A DNA stretch of 64,000 nt from Candidatus Mcinerneyibacterium aminivorans (GTDB lineage: Bacteria; Macinerneyibacteriota; Macinerneyibacteria; Macinerneyibacteriales; Macinerneyibacteriaceae). Both the position numbers and the translations under genes were made by a program. Under the pieces are notes generated by a model. It searched no databases, had not been told where the DNA came from, and was given only the letters and a program-made list of their open reading frames with translations. Shown here piece by piece: positions 26,922 to 35,987 of this stretch. The stretch is taken from positions 20,681 to 84,680 of the forward strand of contig VSIX01000004.1 of the NCBI GenBank assembly GCA_008086245.1, written 5' to 3'. The stretch's first letter is position 1. Each line of letters starts with the position of its first letter.

Positions 26922-26983
26922 AAGCCCTCCTTACAATATATTATTATTTTGTTAGATAACAACAATTTAACAACTTGATAAAA

Positions 26984-27011
26984 ATAATAACATATCAACC
27001 ATATCTGTCAA
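26984..27011 (-). promoter_or_regulatory. Sigma-70 promoter for the HU gene
   Basis: Minus strand TTGACA (27011-27006), 16-base spacer, TATTAT (26989-26984), about 60 bases before the HU start codon. Confidence 0.6.
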
Positions 27012-27690
27012 GCACTTTATAAAAAAATTATATTACTAATACAACATATCTTTACTTTGTCATAGACTAGTTTATATTAAAATAAAATAGCAGTTTTTTT
27101 TAGGAAAAAGTTGTATAAAAAGAAAATTTCAACCAAATATTTTTCAGAATTTAAATTGATTATTAAAGTAAATTTATAACTTTGAGTATGAATTACAACA
27201 ATATTGATAAATTTAGTAAATTTTTAGAATTAATAGGAGATAACCTGTGGTGGGTGATTACATTTAAATTAATTGAACGAAGCTGATTCAAATTTATGTA
27301 TCTAAATAGCTCATAAAAATTGGTTATAAATAAGATAGAAAATTACTGAATTAAGAATGATTTAAAGAATTGGTTTTCAGAAAAGATTTAAAATATGGAA
27401 ATTTTTAATTGGGATATCGACCCGATGGAAATAAATATAACCCCGGAGTTCTCCAGCAGCGTTCAAGGGGTGAAATTTAAATCAAATTGTTGAAATTTTA
27501 CAATATCCTGAATAAACTATCTGAATGAGTAATTGAATTTAGATTTTATTATCTATTCAGGGACCAATTTATCAGGAAGAGAAAAAATTAAATTTCAGAA
27601 TGCTGCTTGCCGATTTCTTCTTATTTATCTATTGAAATTATGAAATGAATTAGTATAATCATAATATGTAATAATAAGTTGGGAGGGCGT
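27012..27690. other. Gene-free gap between HU and the solute locus
   Basis: About 680 bases upstream of the HU promoter contain no credible gene. The longest small frame, ATG 27395 to a stop 32 codons later, has no ribosome site. A local block near 27418-27472 is more GC-rich than its surroundings (CCCCGGAG, CCAGCAGCG). I see no tRNA, repeat array or clear hairpin. It may hold long-range regulatory sites, a small RNA or the remnant of a lost gene. Confidence 0.4.
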
Positions 27691-28857
27691 ATGTCCTTTA
27701 AGGACTATTCTTTTAAAAATTTAAAACAGTACAGTGAAAATATACTTACTGATGCAATAATGTACAATCAAATACCTATATCCAGCGAATCTACAGATTC
27801 TCAAAAGGAGTTCATTATAAACAGGTTAAACGAGTATGAGGTTCCAAAGATAGAGAGGGATGAGGCAGGTAATATTTTTGTTGAGTATTTTCAGTCGAAG
27901 AATTTAGCTAAAGATACTATTTTGATTTTAACTCCTATTAAATATAAAAAGATATCCCGCCATGAGCGGTTTGTTAGACTGGATAGTAGTAAAGCCTATG
28001 GAAAGGGATTGATAGAAAATTCCCTAAAGGTTTCTGTTATCTTAAATCTTATAAATTATCTTTTCAATGAAAACCATAATTTGAATTATAATATAACCTT
28101 TCTTTTTACCGATATTTCGGATATAGAACAGAATTTTAGAAGTTTAAATTATTACCTTGAGAATACGGATAGTAACATTTTATTTGCCATTGATATTGAC
28201 AGTACCTCCCTTGGGGATATCGGCTCAAAATCACTAGGGAAATATAGGTATAAAATAAAAGTAAAAACAGAACAAATAGATTTGATTAATATATGCGAAG
28301 CCCCAAATAAATTATCTGCCATGGATATATTAACCGAAATAGGGGCAAGGCTTAAAATTATTGGATGGCCCGAAGAATCCTGTACTTTTATAAACATAAT
28401 TGATATTTCATCTGATTCAAAGGAAGAAGTCATTTCTGATGAAGGAGTTATGAAAATAGAATTGTTAAGTCGAAAGAGCCAGTACCTTGAGTATGAAAAT
28501 CAGATATTAAATTCAACAGTTAAAAAGCTCTCAAGGGAGCTTAATACTGATATTGATCTTGAGTTAATCGGATATTCGCCTGCTAATTATATTATGGAGA
28601 AGAGCCCTTTGATAGATATAATTCTGGAGGTTCATGAGGAACTGGATATAAAATCAAAATTTAGAGTTATTAGAGATGAAGCGGCCGTTCTTCTTCAGAC
28701 AGATATACCAACTGTTTCACTGGGGATAACAAATGGAAAACTAACAGTAAACGAAGAATATATAGAGAAAGAACCGATAACAAAGGGTATCATACAACTT
28801 TTTTTGATTATAGAAAAAGGTGCAAATTATTTTAAAAAGAAAGAGGAAGATGATTAG
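27691..28857 (+). CDS. Degenerate M20-type peptidase homologue (probable pseudoenzyme)
   Basis: ATG 27691 follows GGGAGGG; the in-frame TTG at 27679 is rejected. The 388-residue protein has the layout of an M20/peptidase-T-like zinc peptidase: QIPISSESTDSQKEFI, VPKIERDEAGNIFVEY, LILTPIKY, YGKGLIENSLKVSVIL and a lid-like central domain. The metal-binding positions appear lost: the HxD site reads TPIKYKK, the GxxDNKG site reads GLIENSL, and no EEEG or terminal His motif is seen. It is probably a non-catalytic or altered member. It is the first gene of a run that overlaps gpgS by 8 bases, so it may serve the solute pathway. Confidence 0.65.
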   Translation: MSFKDYSFKNLKQYSENILTDAIMYNQIPISSESTDSQKEFIINRLNEYEVPKIERDEAGNIFVEYFQSKNLAKDTILILTPIKYKKISRHERFVRLDSSKAYGKGLIENSLKVSVILNLINYLFNENHNLNYNITFLFTDISDIEQNFRSLNYYLENTDSNILFAIDIDSTSLGDIGSKSLGKYRYKIKVKTEQIDLINICEAPNKLSAMDILTEIGARLKIIGWPEESCTFINIIDISSDSKEEVISDEGVMKIELLSRKSQYLEYENQILNSTVKKLSRELNTDIDLELIGYSPANYIMEKSPLIDIILEVHEELDIKSKFRVIRDEAAVLLQTDIPTVSLGITNGKLTVNEEYIEKEPITKGIIQLFLIIEKGANYFKKKEEDD

Positions 28858-29818
28858 TAATAAAATATTAGAGAATACATATCACCATCTGCAATTTAGT
28901 GATTTCAAGAGGCTGGTAGAATTAAAACAAAAACAGGAACTTAAAATTTCTATGGCTCTACCTACACTGAATGAAGAAAAAACGATTGCCAAGGAAGTTC
29001 TTATTATTAAAAATGAGTTAATGGACAGGTTTCCCCTTCTTGATGAAATTGTAGTAATAGATTCCGGTTCGGAGGATAATACGAGGGAGCTTGCTGCAGA
29101 ATATGGGGCAACTGTTTTTTCCTCGGAAAAGATACTCCCCAGGTATGGATTTTATAAGGGTAAAGGCGAAAATTTATGGAAAAGTTTATACGTTCTAAAG
29201 GGTGATATTATAGTTTGGATTGATGCGGATATTGATAATATTCATCCCAAATTTGTATATGGTTTAGTCGGAGCCCTGCTGATGAATCCGGGTTTGTCAT
29301 ATGTCAAATCTTTTTATGAAAGACCTATCACCGGCAAAAAATCTTTTCAGCCTTCAGGAGGAGGGAGAGTAACCGAAATTCAAACAAGACCCATGTTTTC
29401 AGCTTTTTATCCAGAGCTTGCAACTGTAATTCAACCATTGAGTGGTGAATATGCCGGTAGGAGAGAGATACTTGAAAATCTTTCTTTTTCTGTTGGGTAT
29501 GGTGTGGAAACAGCACATCTTATAGATATTTTTGAAAATTACGGAATTGATAAAATCGGTCAGGTTGATCTGGATATGAGAATACATAGAAATCAATCCA
29601 TTCAAGCATTGAGTAAAATGTCGTTTGCTCTTTTAAAAACTGCTTTGAGAAGACTTGAAAAATACGGAAAACTAAAATTGAATAAAGATATGGGGAAAGA
29701 TCATGTAAGTATTGAATATAGAGAAAAGAAACATCATATTAAAAAAACAGAAATAGAGCAGGTTGAAAGACCTCCCATGGTCAAAATTCCTGAATACTGC
29801 AAGAAATTCAATAAATAA
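28850..29818 (+). CDS. gpgS: Glucosyl-3-phosphoglycerate synthase (GT81)
   Basis: ATG 28850 gives 322 residues. The GT-A domain has MALPTLNEEKTIAKEV, IVVIDSGSEDNTRE, the PSGGGRVTE and TRPMFSAFYPELA segments, and QPLSGEYAGRRE, all characteristic of GT81 GpgS. The enzyme transfers glucose from a nucleotide-glucose donor to 3-phosphoglycerate, making glucosyl-3-phosphoglycerate, the precursor of glucosylglycerate. Glucosylglycerate and its mannosyl derivative are compatible solutes; in mycobacteria the same step starts methylglucose lipopolysaccharide synthesis. The neighbouring GT4 and phosphatase genes support the solute reading. Confidence 0.88.
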   Translation: MISNKILENTYHHLQFSDFKRLVELKQKQELKISMALPTLNEEKTIAKEVLIIKNELMDRFPLLDEIVVIDSGSEDNTRELAAEYGATVFSSEKILPRYGFYKGKGENLWKSLYVLKGDIIVWIDADIDNIHPKFVYGLVGALLMNPGLSYVKSFYERPITGKKSFQPSGGGRVTEIQTRPMFSAFYPELATVIQPLSGEYAGRREILENLSFSVGYGVETAHLIDIFENYGIDKIGQVDLDMRIHRNQSIQALSKMSFALLKTALRRLEKYGKLKLNKDMGKDHVSIEYREKKHHIKKTEIEQVERPPMVKIPEYCKKFNK

Positions 29819-29822
29819 AATT

Positions 29823-31313
29823 ATGAAAGAAATATATTTTTTTCATTATCATTTTTTGACTGGCGGAGTAAATACAGTTGTAAAAAAATTAATAGAAATT
29901 CTAAAAAACAGATATAAAATCACGATTTTTACATCGTTGGAGATGGGAATAGAAGGAATTCAGAATCAACTCAAATATGAAAATGTTGAGGTTAATGATT
30001 TTCCCGAAATCAGATATATATATCCTGAAAATATTGATAAAGATAAATTTAATAAATTAAAAAATAAAATATTGGCCAGATTGAAAAAAAATCATAAAGA
30101 AAATGCTTTGTACTGGGTCCATAATTATCATCTGGGGAAAAATCCTGCATTTACTTCAGCTTTTATAAATTTTATAAAAAAAGAGGGTGTGAAAACAATA
30201 CTGCAGATTCATGATTTTCCGGAATGTGCCAGATGGGTTAATTATAAATTTTTAGATAAATATGTTGATCATACACTATATCCCTTATCCAATAATATTG
30301 TCTATTCCACAATTAACAAAAGGGATTTTGAAAGGCTTAGAGATGCTGGTGTTCCCGAAAAAAATCTGTTTTATTTGCCTAACTCAGTATCTCTGGATCG
30401 GGAAAATATTAATAAAAAGCAGAAGAAAAATATTAGAAGAGAAATTTTTGATAAATTGAAGGAATTAATAAAAATTAAGGAAAATGAATATTTGTTTTTG
30501 TATCCTACAAGAACCATAAGAAGAAAAAATATTCTTGAAGCAATTTTGGTAAATAGATTATTTAATAAAAGAAGCAATTTGATTGTTACTTTAGGAGCTA
30601 ATTCCAAAAAAGAAAGAAAATATGAAGAAACTGTAAAAAAAGTTTTTAACAATGAAAAAATAAAGGGAGTATGGGCGATTTCAAAGCATTTTCCGGATTT
30701 GTTCCCAAAGCTAATGAAGGGAAGCGACCTGTTAATTACAACATCCCTTCTTGAAGGATTTGGTCTTATGTATCTTGAATCTAAAATAAATAAACAAAAT
30801 TTTTTTTCCAGAAAAATAAATATTTTAGAAGATTTTGAAAACATTGAAGAAGAAAGTTATTATACAGGAATTAAAGTTTACAATAAAAAGAAAGATTTTT
30901 TGGTTGATAGGTACGAAAGTAAGATTGATTCATTAAAACTTAAGAAAAAATATAAAAAAATATTGCTACAAAAAGTAAGGGAAAAAATAAATAAGCGTAT
31001 AATAGATTATTCATACCTTGATGTTGATTCACAAAAGGATATATGCTTAAAGAAGAATATAAACGAAATTAAAAAGCTAAATAAAGGTGTAAGTTCAAAA
31101 ATGCTCAAATTAACAGAAAATTATAAAAAACAGGGGATAAATTTGGATTTTTTTTCTTTTGAAAAATATAGAAAAAGGGTGAAAAAACTGGTAAAAGAAG
31201 TTGAAAAAGAAAATAATTTAAATTATGATAACAATCAGAAAAAAAAGATTGATGAAAAAGTCATGAAAAGTTTCTTAAAAATTAAATATATAAGATTAAT
31301 ATTTGATTATTAA
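29823..31313 (+). CDS. GT4-like glycosyltransferase
   Basis: ATG 29823, five bases after the gpgS stop, gives 496 residues; an earlier in-frame start inside gpgS is rejected. The N-terminus FFHYHFLTGGVNTVVKKLIE and the segment FLYPTRTIRRKNI followed by TTSLLEGFGLMYLES mark a GT-B retaining glycosyltransferase of the GT4 type. The last ~150 residues are lysine-rich and not recognisable. In this locus it probably extends or modifies the glucosylglycerate product, but donor and acceptor are unknown. Confidence 0.7.
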   Translation: MKEIYFFHYHFLTGGVNTVVKKLIEILKNRYKITIFTSLEMGIEGIQNQLKYENVEVNDFPEIRYIYPENIDKDKFNKLKNKILARLKKNHKENALYWVHNYHLGKNPAFTSAFINFIKKEGVKTILQIHDFPECARWVNYKFLDKYVDHTLYPLSNNIVYSTINKRDFERLRDAGVPEKNLFYLPNSVSLDRENINKKQKKNIRREIFDKLKELIKIKENEYLFLYPTRTIRRKNILEAILVNRLFNKRSNLIVTLGANSKKERKYEETVKKVFNNEKIKGVWAISKHFPDLFPKLMKGSDLLITTSLLEGFGLMYLESKINKQNFFSRKINILEDFENIEEESYYTGIKVYNKKKDFLVDRYESKIDSLKLKKKYKKILLQKVREKINKRIIDYSYLDVDSQKDICLKKNINEIKKLNKGVSSKMLKLTENYKKQGINLDFFSFEKYRKRVKKLVKEVEKENNLNYDNNQKKKIDEKVMKSFLKIKYIRLIFDY

Positions 31314-31326
31314 AGGAGGTAGTTAT

Positions 31327-32580
31327 TTGAAATTAAATATAGGTTTTGTAGGAACCAGGTTTGCTGGATTGGATGGGGTGTCACTCGAAGCCAAAAAATG
31401 GGATGATGTGCTGCAGAAATTGGGACATAAAACTTTTTGGTTTGCAGGGAAACTGGATACTCCTTCTGAAAAAAGCTATATATGCGAAAAAGCCTTTTTT
31501 AAGGACCCTGAAATAAAAGAAATAAATAACGAATTAAAAAATAAAAAAACCAGGAAGCCAAGTGTCACCAAAAAGATTATGGATATAAAGCAGCTTCTAA
31601 AGGTTAGATTAAATATATTTCTGGATAAATTTGATATAGATTTAATGATTGTTGAAAATGCTTTAAGTATTCCAATGAATGTTCCTTTGGGGCTTGCAAT
31701 AACGGAAGTTATAGCAGAAAGGGGAGTTCCGACCATAGGACACCATCATGACTTTGCCTGGGAAAGAAATAGATATCTTTTAAATGCTTTTGAAGATTAT
31801 CTGTCCATGGCATTTCCACCTAACTTACCGTTTATTGAGCATGTTGTTATTAATAGTATCGCGCAGCAGCAGCTTGCGGCAAGAAGAGGGCTCTCTTCCA
31901 CTCTTCTTCCAAATGTAATTAATTTTGAAAGAGAGCAACAGCTGGAAAAAGATAAAAAAGAGAATTTCAAAAAAGATTTTGGTTTTGCTAATTCGGATAT
32001 TATATTTTTACAACCTACCAGAATTGTTGCAAGAAAAGGTATAGAACATTCCATTGATTTAGTTAGAAGGTTGGAGAATGACAATATTAAACTTGTAATT
32101 ACACATTCTTCATCTGATGAAGGACTTGATTATTATAACTGGATTATTGATTATGCTAAAAGGGAAGGAATCGATGTTTACTATATAAATAATAAGTTGC
32201 ATCAGCCCGACAAATACAGAGAAAGCTGGGAGCGAATATATACACTTTGGGATGTTTATCCTTTTGCAGATTTTGTCACCTACCCATCTTCCTTTGAGGG
32301 GTTTGGAAATGCTTTTTTGGAAGCAGTTATGTTTAAAAAACCGCTTCTTGTCAATAGATACAGTATATATATAAAAGATATCGAACCAAAAGGATTTAAA
32401 ACTGTAACAATGGATGATTATTTATCTGATAAAAATATTGAAGAAGTAGAGAAGGTATTAAAGAATGATGAATATAGAGAAGATATGGTTAAAACCAATT
32501 ATAAAATTGCAAAAAGATACTTTTCCTATGATGTTTTGGAATTTAATTTGAAAAAGTTAATTAAAACTATTTTTGGGTGA
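31327..32580 (+). CDS. GT4 glycosyltransferase, candidate mannosylglucosylglycerate synthase
   Basis: TTG 31327 follows AAAGGAGGT, giving 417 residues that begin MKLNIGFVGTRFAGLDG. The motif DGVSLEAKKW, HHHDFAWERNRYL, and YPSSFEGFGNAFLEAV followed by NRYSIYIKDIEPKGF form a well-marked GT4 pattern that I associate with glycosyltransferases encoded beside gpgS. Petrotoga MggS, which adds mannose to glucosylglycerate, is a GT4 enzyme in a similar setting; assignment here is inference from context. It overlaps the HAD gene by 4 bases. Confidence 0.7.
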   Translation: MKLNIGFVGTRFAGLDGVSLEAKKWDDVLQKLGHKTFWFAGKLDTPSEKSYICEKAFFKDPEIKEINNELKNKKTRKPSVTKKIMDIKQLLKVRLNIFLDKFDIDLMIVENALSIPMNVPLGLAITEVIAERGVPTIGHHHDFAWERNRYLLNAFEDYLSMAFPPNLPFIEHVVINSIAQQQLAARRGLSSTLLPNVINFEREQQLEKDKKENFKKDFGFANSDIIFLQPTRIVARKGIEHSIDLVRRLENDNIKLVITHSSSDEGLDYYNWIIDYAKREGIDVYYINNKLHQPDKYRESWERIYTLWDVYPFADFVTYPSSFEGFGNAFLEAVMFKKPLLVNRYSIYIKDIEPKGFKTVTMDDYLSDKNIEEVEKVLKNDEYREDMVKTNYKIAKRYFSYDVLEFNLKKLIKTIFG

Positions 32581-33344
32581 TTGGATTGATAGAAGCTGTA
32601 ATCTGGGATCTTTATGGGACATTATTTATTTCAGAAAGGGGCAATAAGGTTGAGGATCCAGGTCATCATGATGTTTTAGAGAAGGGGTTTAAAGCGATAA
32701 ATAAAAGATATAAGGTTAATATTGATCCAGTGGAGGGCAGTAAGCATTATAAAAATTTAGAAAAAAAACTTCATGATAAAAATATAAAAAATAAGGATTA
32801 TGATATTAATCATCCTGAACTTGATATTAGAAACTTATGGAAAATTTTTTTTGACACTTATTTAAACCGAAAAATTACTGATGATAAGGCCGAAGAAATA
32901 TCAGCGTTTTTTGAAAAAACCATAAATCCTGTTTATCTTCCTAAGGAAAATGAGAATTTACTGGTATATCTTAAAAATAATAATATTAAACAGGGTATTT
33001 TATCTAATTCTCAATTTTATTCTCTCGAGCTCCTTGAAGATGAGATTGAAAATATCGGGGAATATTTTGATAAAGATTTAATGGTATTATCCTTTAGAGA
33101 AGAAGTTGGGAAACCTGATAATAAAATATATAAGGTTCTCAAAAAAAAGCTTAGAAAGAAGAAAATCAAACCTAAAAACTGTATAATGGTTGGGAATGAT
33201 GTAAAAAATGATATTGAACCTTTAAAAAAAATGGGTTTTAAAACAATTTTGATTTCAACTAACAATCAGTACAGTGAATATGCTGATTATATTGTAAATA
33301 AACCAAGACAGATGTATGAAATCTTTGAGAATTTGATAAAATAA
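32577..33344 (+). CDS. HAD-superfamily phosphatase, candidate glucosylphosphoglycerate phosphatase
   Basis: Start GTG 32577 overlaps the preceding stop by four bases (GTGA); TTG 32586 is an alternative. The 255-residue protein has HAD motif I as WDLYGTLF, motif II in GILSNSQF, a Lys in GKPDNKIY and motif IV in MVGNDVKNDIEP. It should be a Mg-dependent phosphomonoesterase. The pathway needs a phosphatase to turn glucosyl-3-phosphoglycerate into glucosylglycerate, and this gene is the best local candidate. Direct specificity evidence is lacking. Confidence 0.8.
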   Translation: MIGLIEAVIWDLYGTLFISERGNKVEDPGHHDVLEKGFKAINKRYKVNIDPVEGSKHYKNLEKKLHDKNIKNKDYDINHPELDIRNLWKIFFDTYLNRKITDDKAEEISAFFEKTINPVYLPKENENLLVYLKNNNIKQGILSNSQFYSLELLEDEIENIGEYFDKDLMVLSFREEVGKPDNKIYKVLKKKLRKKKIKPKNCIMVGNDVKNDIEPLKKMGFKTILISTNNQYSEYADYIVNKPRQMYEIFENLIK

Positions 33345-33406
33345 AACTGAATTTATTTTGATATTTAAATTTTATTTGGAAACTTAAAAAAGAAAATAGG
33401 TAATAA

Positions 33407-34339
33407 ATGGTATTGTTTATATTTGTTGATGGATTGGGAATTAATTATAGAAAAGAAAATAATCCTCTGTTTGATGAAAAATTAAAATTTCTTAATAAAG
33501 TTATTTTTGAAGACTCAGTACCTTTAAATGCAAAAATGGGTGTTGAGGGAATCCCACAGAGCGCTACAGGACAGGCATCCATTTTTACAGGAAAAAATTG
33601 TGCTAAAATTCTGGGTTATCATAAAGAGGGATTTCCAAATGAAAGGCTCAAAAAGATTCTTAAAAAAGAATCAATTTTTCAATTTCTAAAGGGGAAAAAC
33701 CTGAAAAGCACCTTTGCTAATGGTTTTATAGTTGATGATAAAGAATTTTTGGATAATTCCAGGTTTGTTTCTGCTACAACCTATATGACTCTTTCATCCC
33801 TGGGAATTGTAAGGGGATTATCAAAATTAAATGAAAATAAAGCTGTATATCAGGATATTACAAATGAAACACTCATCACCAGGGATAAAATGGAAAAGAG
33901 ATATGAAAAATTATTTCCCAGGATTAAAGATTATTTGGATTTTAATCAATTAAATAGTTTAAAAAAAATCTCTCCCCAAAAAGCAGCTAGGAATTTGCTT
34001 AATATTGCAGATGAGTATGATTTTACACTTTTTGAATATTTTTTAACTGATAAGGCAGGGCATCTTGGAGATTACAGCAGGGCTAATAAAGTATTGTTAA
34101 AATTTCAGGAATTATTTTATACCCTTCTAGAAGAAATGGATTTTAATAGTGATAGCTTAATTATGATATCAGATCATGGCAATATAGAGGATTTATCAAT
34201 ATCAAAACATACATTTAACAGGGTTCCGTTTTATATAAAGGGCAAAAATCAAAAGATGTTTTCTAAGGCAGAATATATTTATGATATTATAAAAATCTTC
34301 AAGGCAAACATTCATAAATTTTATAATTTGCAGCTTTAA
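33407..34339 (+). CDS. Alkaline-phosphatase-superfamily metalloenzyme
   Basis: A 310-residue protein. FIFVDGLGI at the N-terminus, PQSATGQASIFTG with the likely nucleophile Thr/Ser, LTDKAGHLGD and MISDHGNIED supply the two-metal site of the alkaline phosphatase/phosphoglycerate-mutase superfamily. Reaction unknown: phosphatase, phosphomutase or phosphodiesterase are possible. It follows the solute genes after a 60-base gap and may share their transcript; it is the second candidate for dephosphorylating the gpgS product. The ribosome site is weak. Confidence 0.7.
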   Translation: MVLFIFVDGLGINYRKENNPLFDEKLKFLNKVIFEDSVPLNAKMGVEGIPQSATGQASIFTGKNCAKILGYHKEGFPNERLKKILKKESIFQFLKGKNLKSTFANGFIVDDKEFLDNSRFVSATTYMTLSSLGIVRGLSKLNENKAVYQDITNETLITRDKMEKRYEKLFPRIKDYLDFNQLNSLKKISPQKAARNLLNIADEYDFTLFEYFLTDKAGHLGDYSRANKVLLKFQELFYTLLEEMDFNSDSLIMISDHGNIEDLSISKHTFNRVPFYIKGKNQKMFSKAEYIYDIIKIFKANIHKFYNLQL

Positions 34340-34393
34340 GTTTAACTCAATTAATACTACTTTTAGTTATTAGTTCACTTATTAATAAAAAGC

Positions 34394-34421
34394 TTGAAAA
34401 ACCTAACTATTTAAATATAAT
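34394..34421 (+). promoter_or_regulatory. Sigma-70 promoter for the FecR-surE operon
   Basis: TTGAAA (34394-34399), 16-base spacer, TATAAT (34416-34421), with the FecR-domain start codon at 34456 behind TTGGAGG. Confidence 0.65.
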
Positions 34422-34455
34422 TTATAATAACTATTTAGTTCAGATTGGAGGCTGT

Positions 34456-35214
34456 ATGAGAAAATTATTGTTGTACTTAACAGTTTTTGTTTTTATATTT
34501 TCGATATATTCCCAGGATGCTGAAAATAAAAAAAGAGGCTATATATCTGCACTGAAAGGAGACGCCCAGAAAAGAAAGGCTGATGAATACAGGTGGCTTG
34601 AAGCTAAATTAAGAATGGATGTAGAGTCAAGAGATATACTTAGAACACTGCCTGAATCTTTTGCTGAAATTGCTCTGAAGAAAGGAAGCAGGATAAGATT
34701 AGCACCTAAAACAATAGTAAATATGGTTAAGTTATATGAGGAAACCGAAAATAAACTGATAACAAAGATGAAAGTACAAAAGGGTGAAATATGGGGAAAT
34801 GTAAGGGATAAGGGAGAAAGAGAAGTCTTTGAGTTTGAATCAACTGCGATCTCTTCTTCAGTAGTTGGTACTGAATTTCGTATTCAGACCCATAAAAAAG
34901 GTTCTAAAATAAAAGTTTACAGGGGGCAAGTCGAGGTGAAAGGAGTAATAAAAAAAGAAGCTACTAATAAAGATAAAAAAGAAGATATAAAAATTAAAAA
35001 ACCGGATGAGATAGAGGGCCCCACCGAAATAGAGGGACCGAAAGAAGTAACAATGGAAGAGTGGACTCTTATTGTTAAAGAAATGATGGAGCTTGAAGTT
35101 AATAAAGATGGCGAAATAGTAAAATACAGAAGTATTAACACTAAAAGAGAAGATGATGATAGTGAATGGTATAGATGGAATAAAGAAAGGGATAAGGAAC
35201 TTATTATAAAATGA
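34456..35214 (+). CDS. Exported FecR-domain protein
   Basis: A 252-residue protein with a signal peptide (KLLLYLTVFVFIFSIYSQ) and a FecR domain (~25-165): WLEAKLRMDVESRDILRT, SFAEIALKKGSRIRLAP and TAISSSVVGTEFRI, ending KIKVYRGQVEVKG. Such domains bind ligands or the peptidoglycan-associated layer outside the cytoplasm. A short internal repeat, EIEGPTEIEGPKE, follows. No FecI-type sigma factor is adjacent, but an ECF sigma gene lies further down the same run (41009). The stop overlaps the surE start (ATGA). Confidence 0.8.
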   Translation: MRKLLLYLTVFVFIFSIYSQDAENKKRGYISALKGDAQKRKADEYRWLEAKLRMDVESRDILRTLPESFAEIALKKGSRIRLAPKTIVNMVKLYEETENKLITKMKVQKGEIWGNVRDKGEREVFEFESTAISSSVVGTEFRIQTHKKGSKIKVYRGQVEVKGVIKKEATNKDKKEDIKIKKPDEIEGPTEIEGPKEVTMEEWTLIVKEMMELEVNKDGEIVKYRSINTKREDDDSEWYRWNKERDKELIIK

Positions 35215-35987
35215 AAATGTTGATTGTAAATGATGATGGTATTTATTCAGATGGCATTTTTTATCTGTGGAAGAAATTAAAAAATATACATGATATAGAA
35301 ATAGTAGCACCCCTGCACGAACAATCAGCTGCGAGTCATTCCATAACCCTTTTTCAACCTTTTAGATTTACTAAAGTAAAGAGAAAAAATGAATTTTCGG
35401 GGTGGGCTGTAGAGGGAACCCCGGCTGATTCTGTAAAAATTGCCCTATCATATTTGTTTAAAGATATAAAATTTGATTGTATCATTTCGGGAATCAATAA
35501 GGGTTTCAATACCTCAAATAATATTCTATATTCGGGCACGGTATCCGCTGCAACAGAAGGATATTTAGCGGGAATTCCATCAATAGCTATATCTACTTCC
35601 TTTGAAGGAGATTATCTTGATGAAATTGCTGAATTTGTTAAAAAATTTTTGGAGGGTTGGAAAGAATCGGATTTTTTTGAAAGTAGTGTTTTATTAAATA
35701 TAAACTATCCGAATGAGAAAAAGGAAAACATTAAAGGGATTAAAATTACCAATCAGGGAAAAAGCTTTTATAAAACAAGACTGGAAAAAAGAAAAGATCC
35801 GATGGGTAAAAATTATTACTGGTATAGTGGAGATTTGAAAATTGATGAAAATTCTAATAGTGATGATAGAGCAATATATGAGAAATATATTTCAATTACT
35901 CCCCTTAAGTTTGATTTGACAGATTATGATAGTTTAACTAAAATGAAAAGAGAAAAGGATGATTTATGGAAAAAATTGAAGTATTAA
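35211..35987 (+). CDS. surE: 5'/3'-nucleotidase SurE
   Basis: A 258-residue enzyme at the usual length. The metal site MLIVNDDGIYSDG, the loop AAPLHEQSAASHSIT-like segment (VAPLHEQSAASHSIT), GTPADSVKIAL, and IISGINKGFN followed by YSGTVSAATEG are diagnostic. It removes phosphate from nucleoside monophosphates and short polyphosphate in a divalent-metal-dependent way. It overlaps FecR by four bases and the next cNMP-binding gene by 22 bases, so it belongs to one operon with the signalling proteins. Confidence 0.94.
   Translation: MKMLIVNDDGIYSDGIFYLWKKLKNIHDIEIVAPLHEQSAASHSITLFQPFRFTKVKRKNEFSGWAVEGTPADSVKIALSYLFKDIKFDCIISGINKGFNTSNNILYSGTVSAATEGYLAGIPSIAISTSFEGDYLDEIAEFVKKFLEGWKESDFFESSVLLNINYPNEKKENIKGIKITNQGKSFYKTRLEKRKDPMGKNYYWYSGDLKIDENSNSDDRAIYEKYISITPLKFDLTDYDSLTKMKREKDDLWKKLKY

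Noticed and set aside
27395-27493. Small ORF in the HU upstream gap
   Set aside because: 32 codons, no ribosome site and no recognisable sequence.
34858-35310. 150-codon minus-strand frame over FecR and surE
   Set aside because: It is the antisense of two well-supported genes and is Phe/Tyr-rich as expected for such a shadow.
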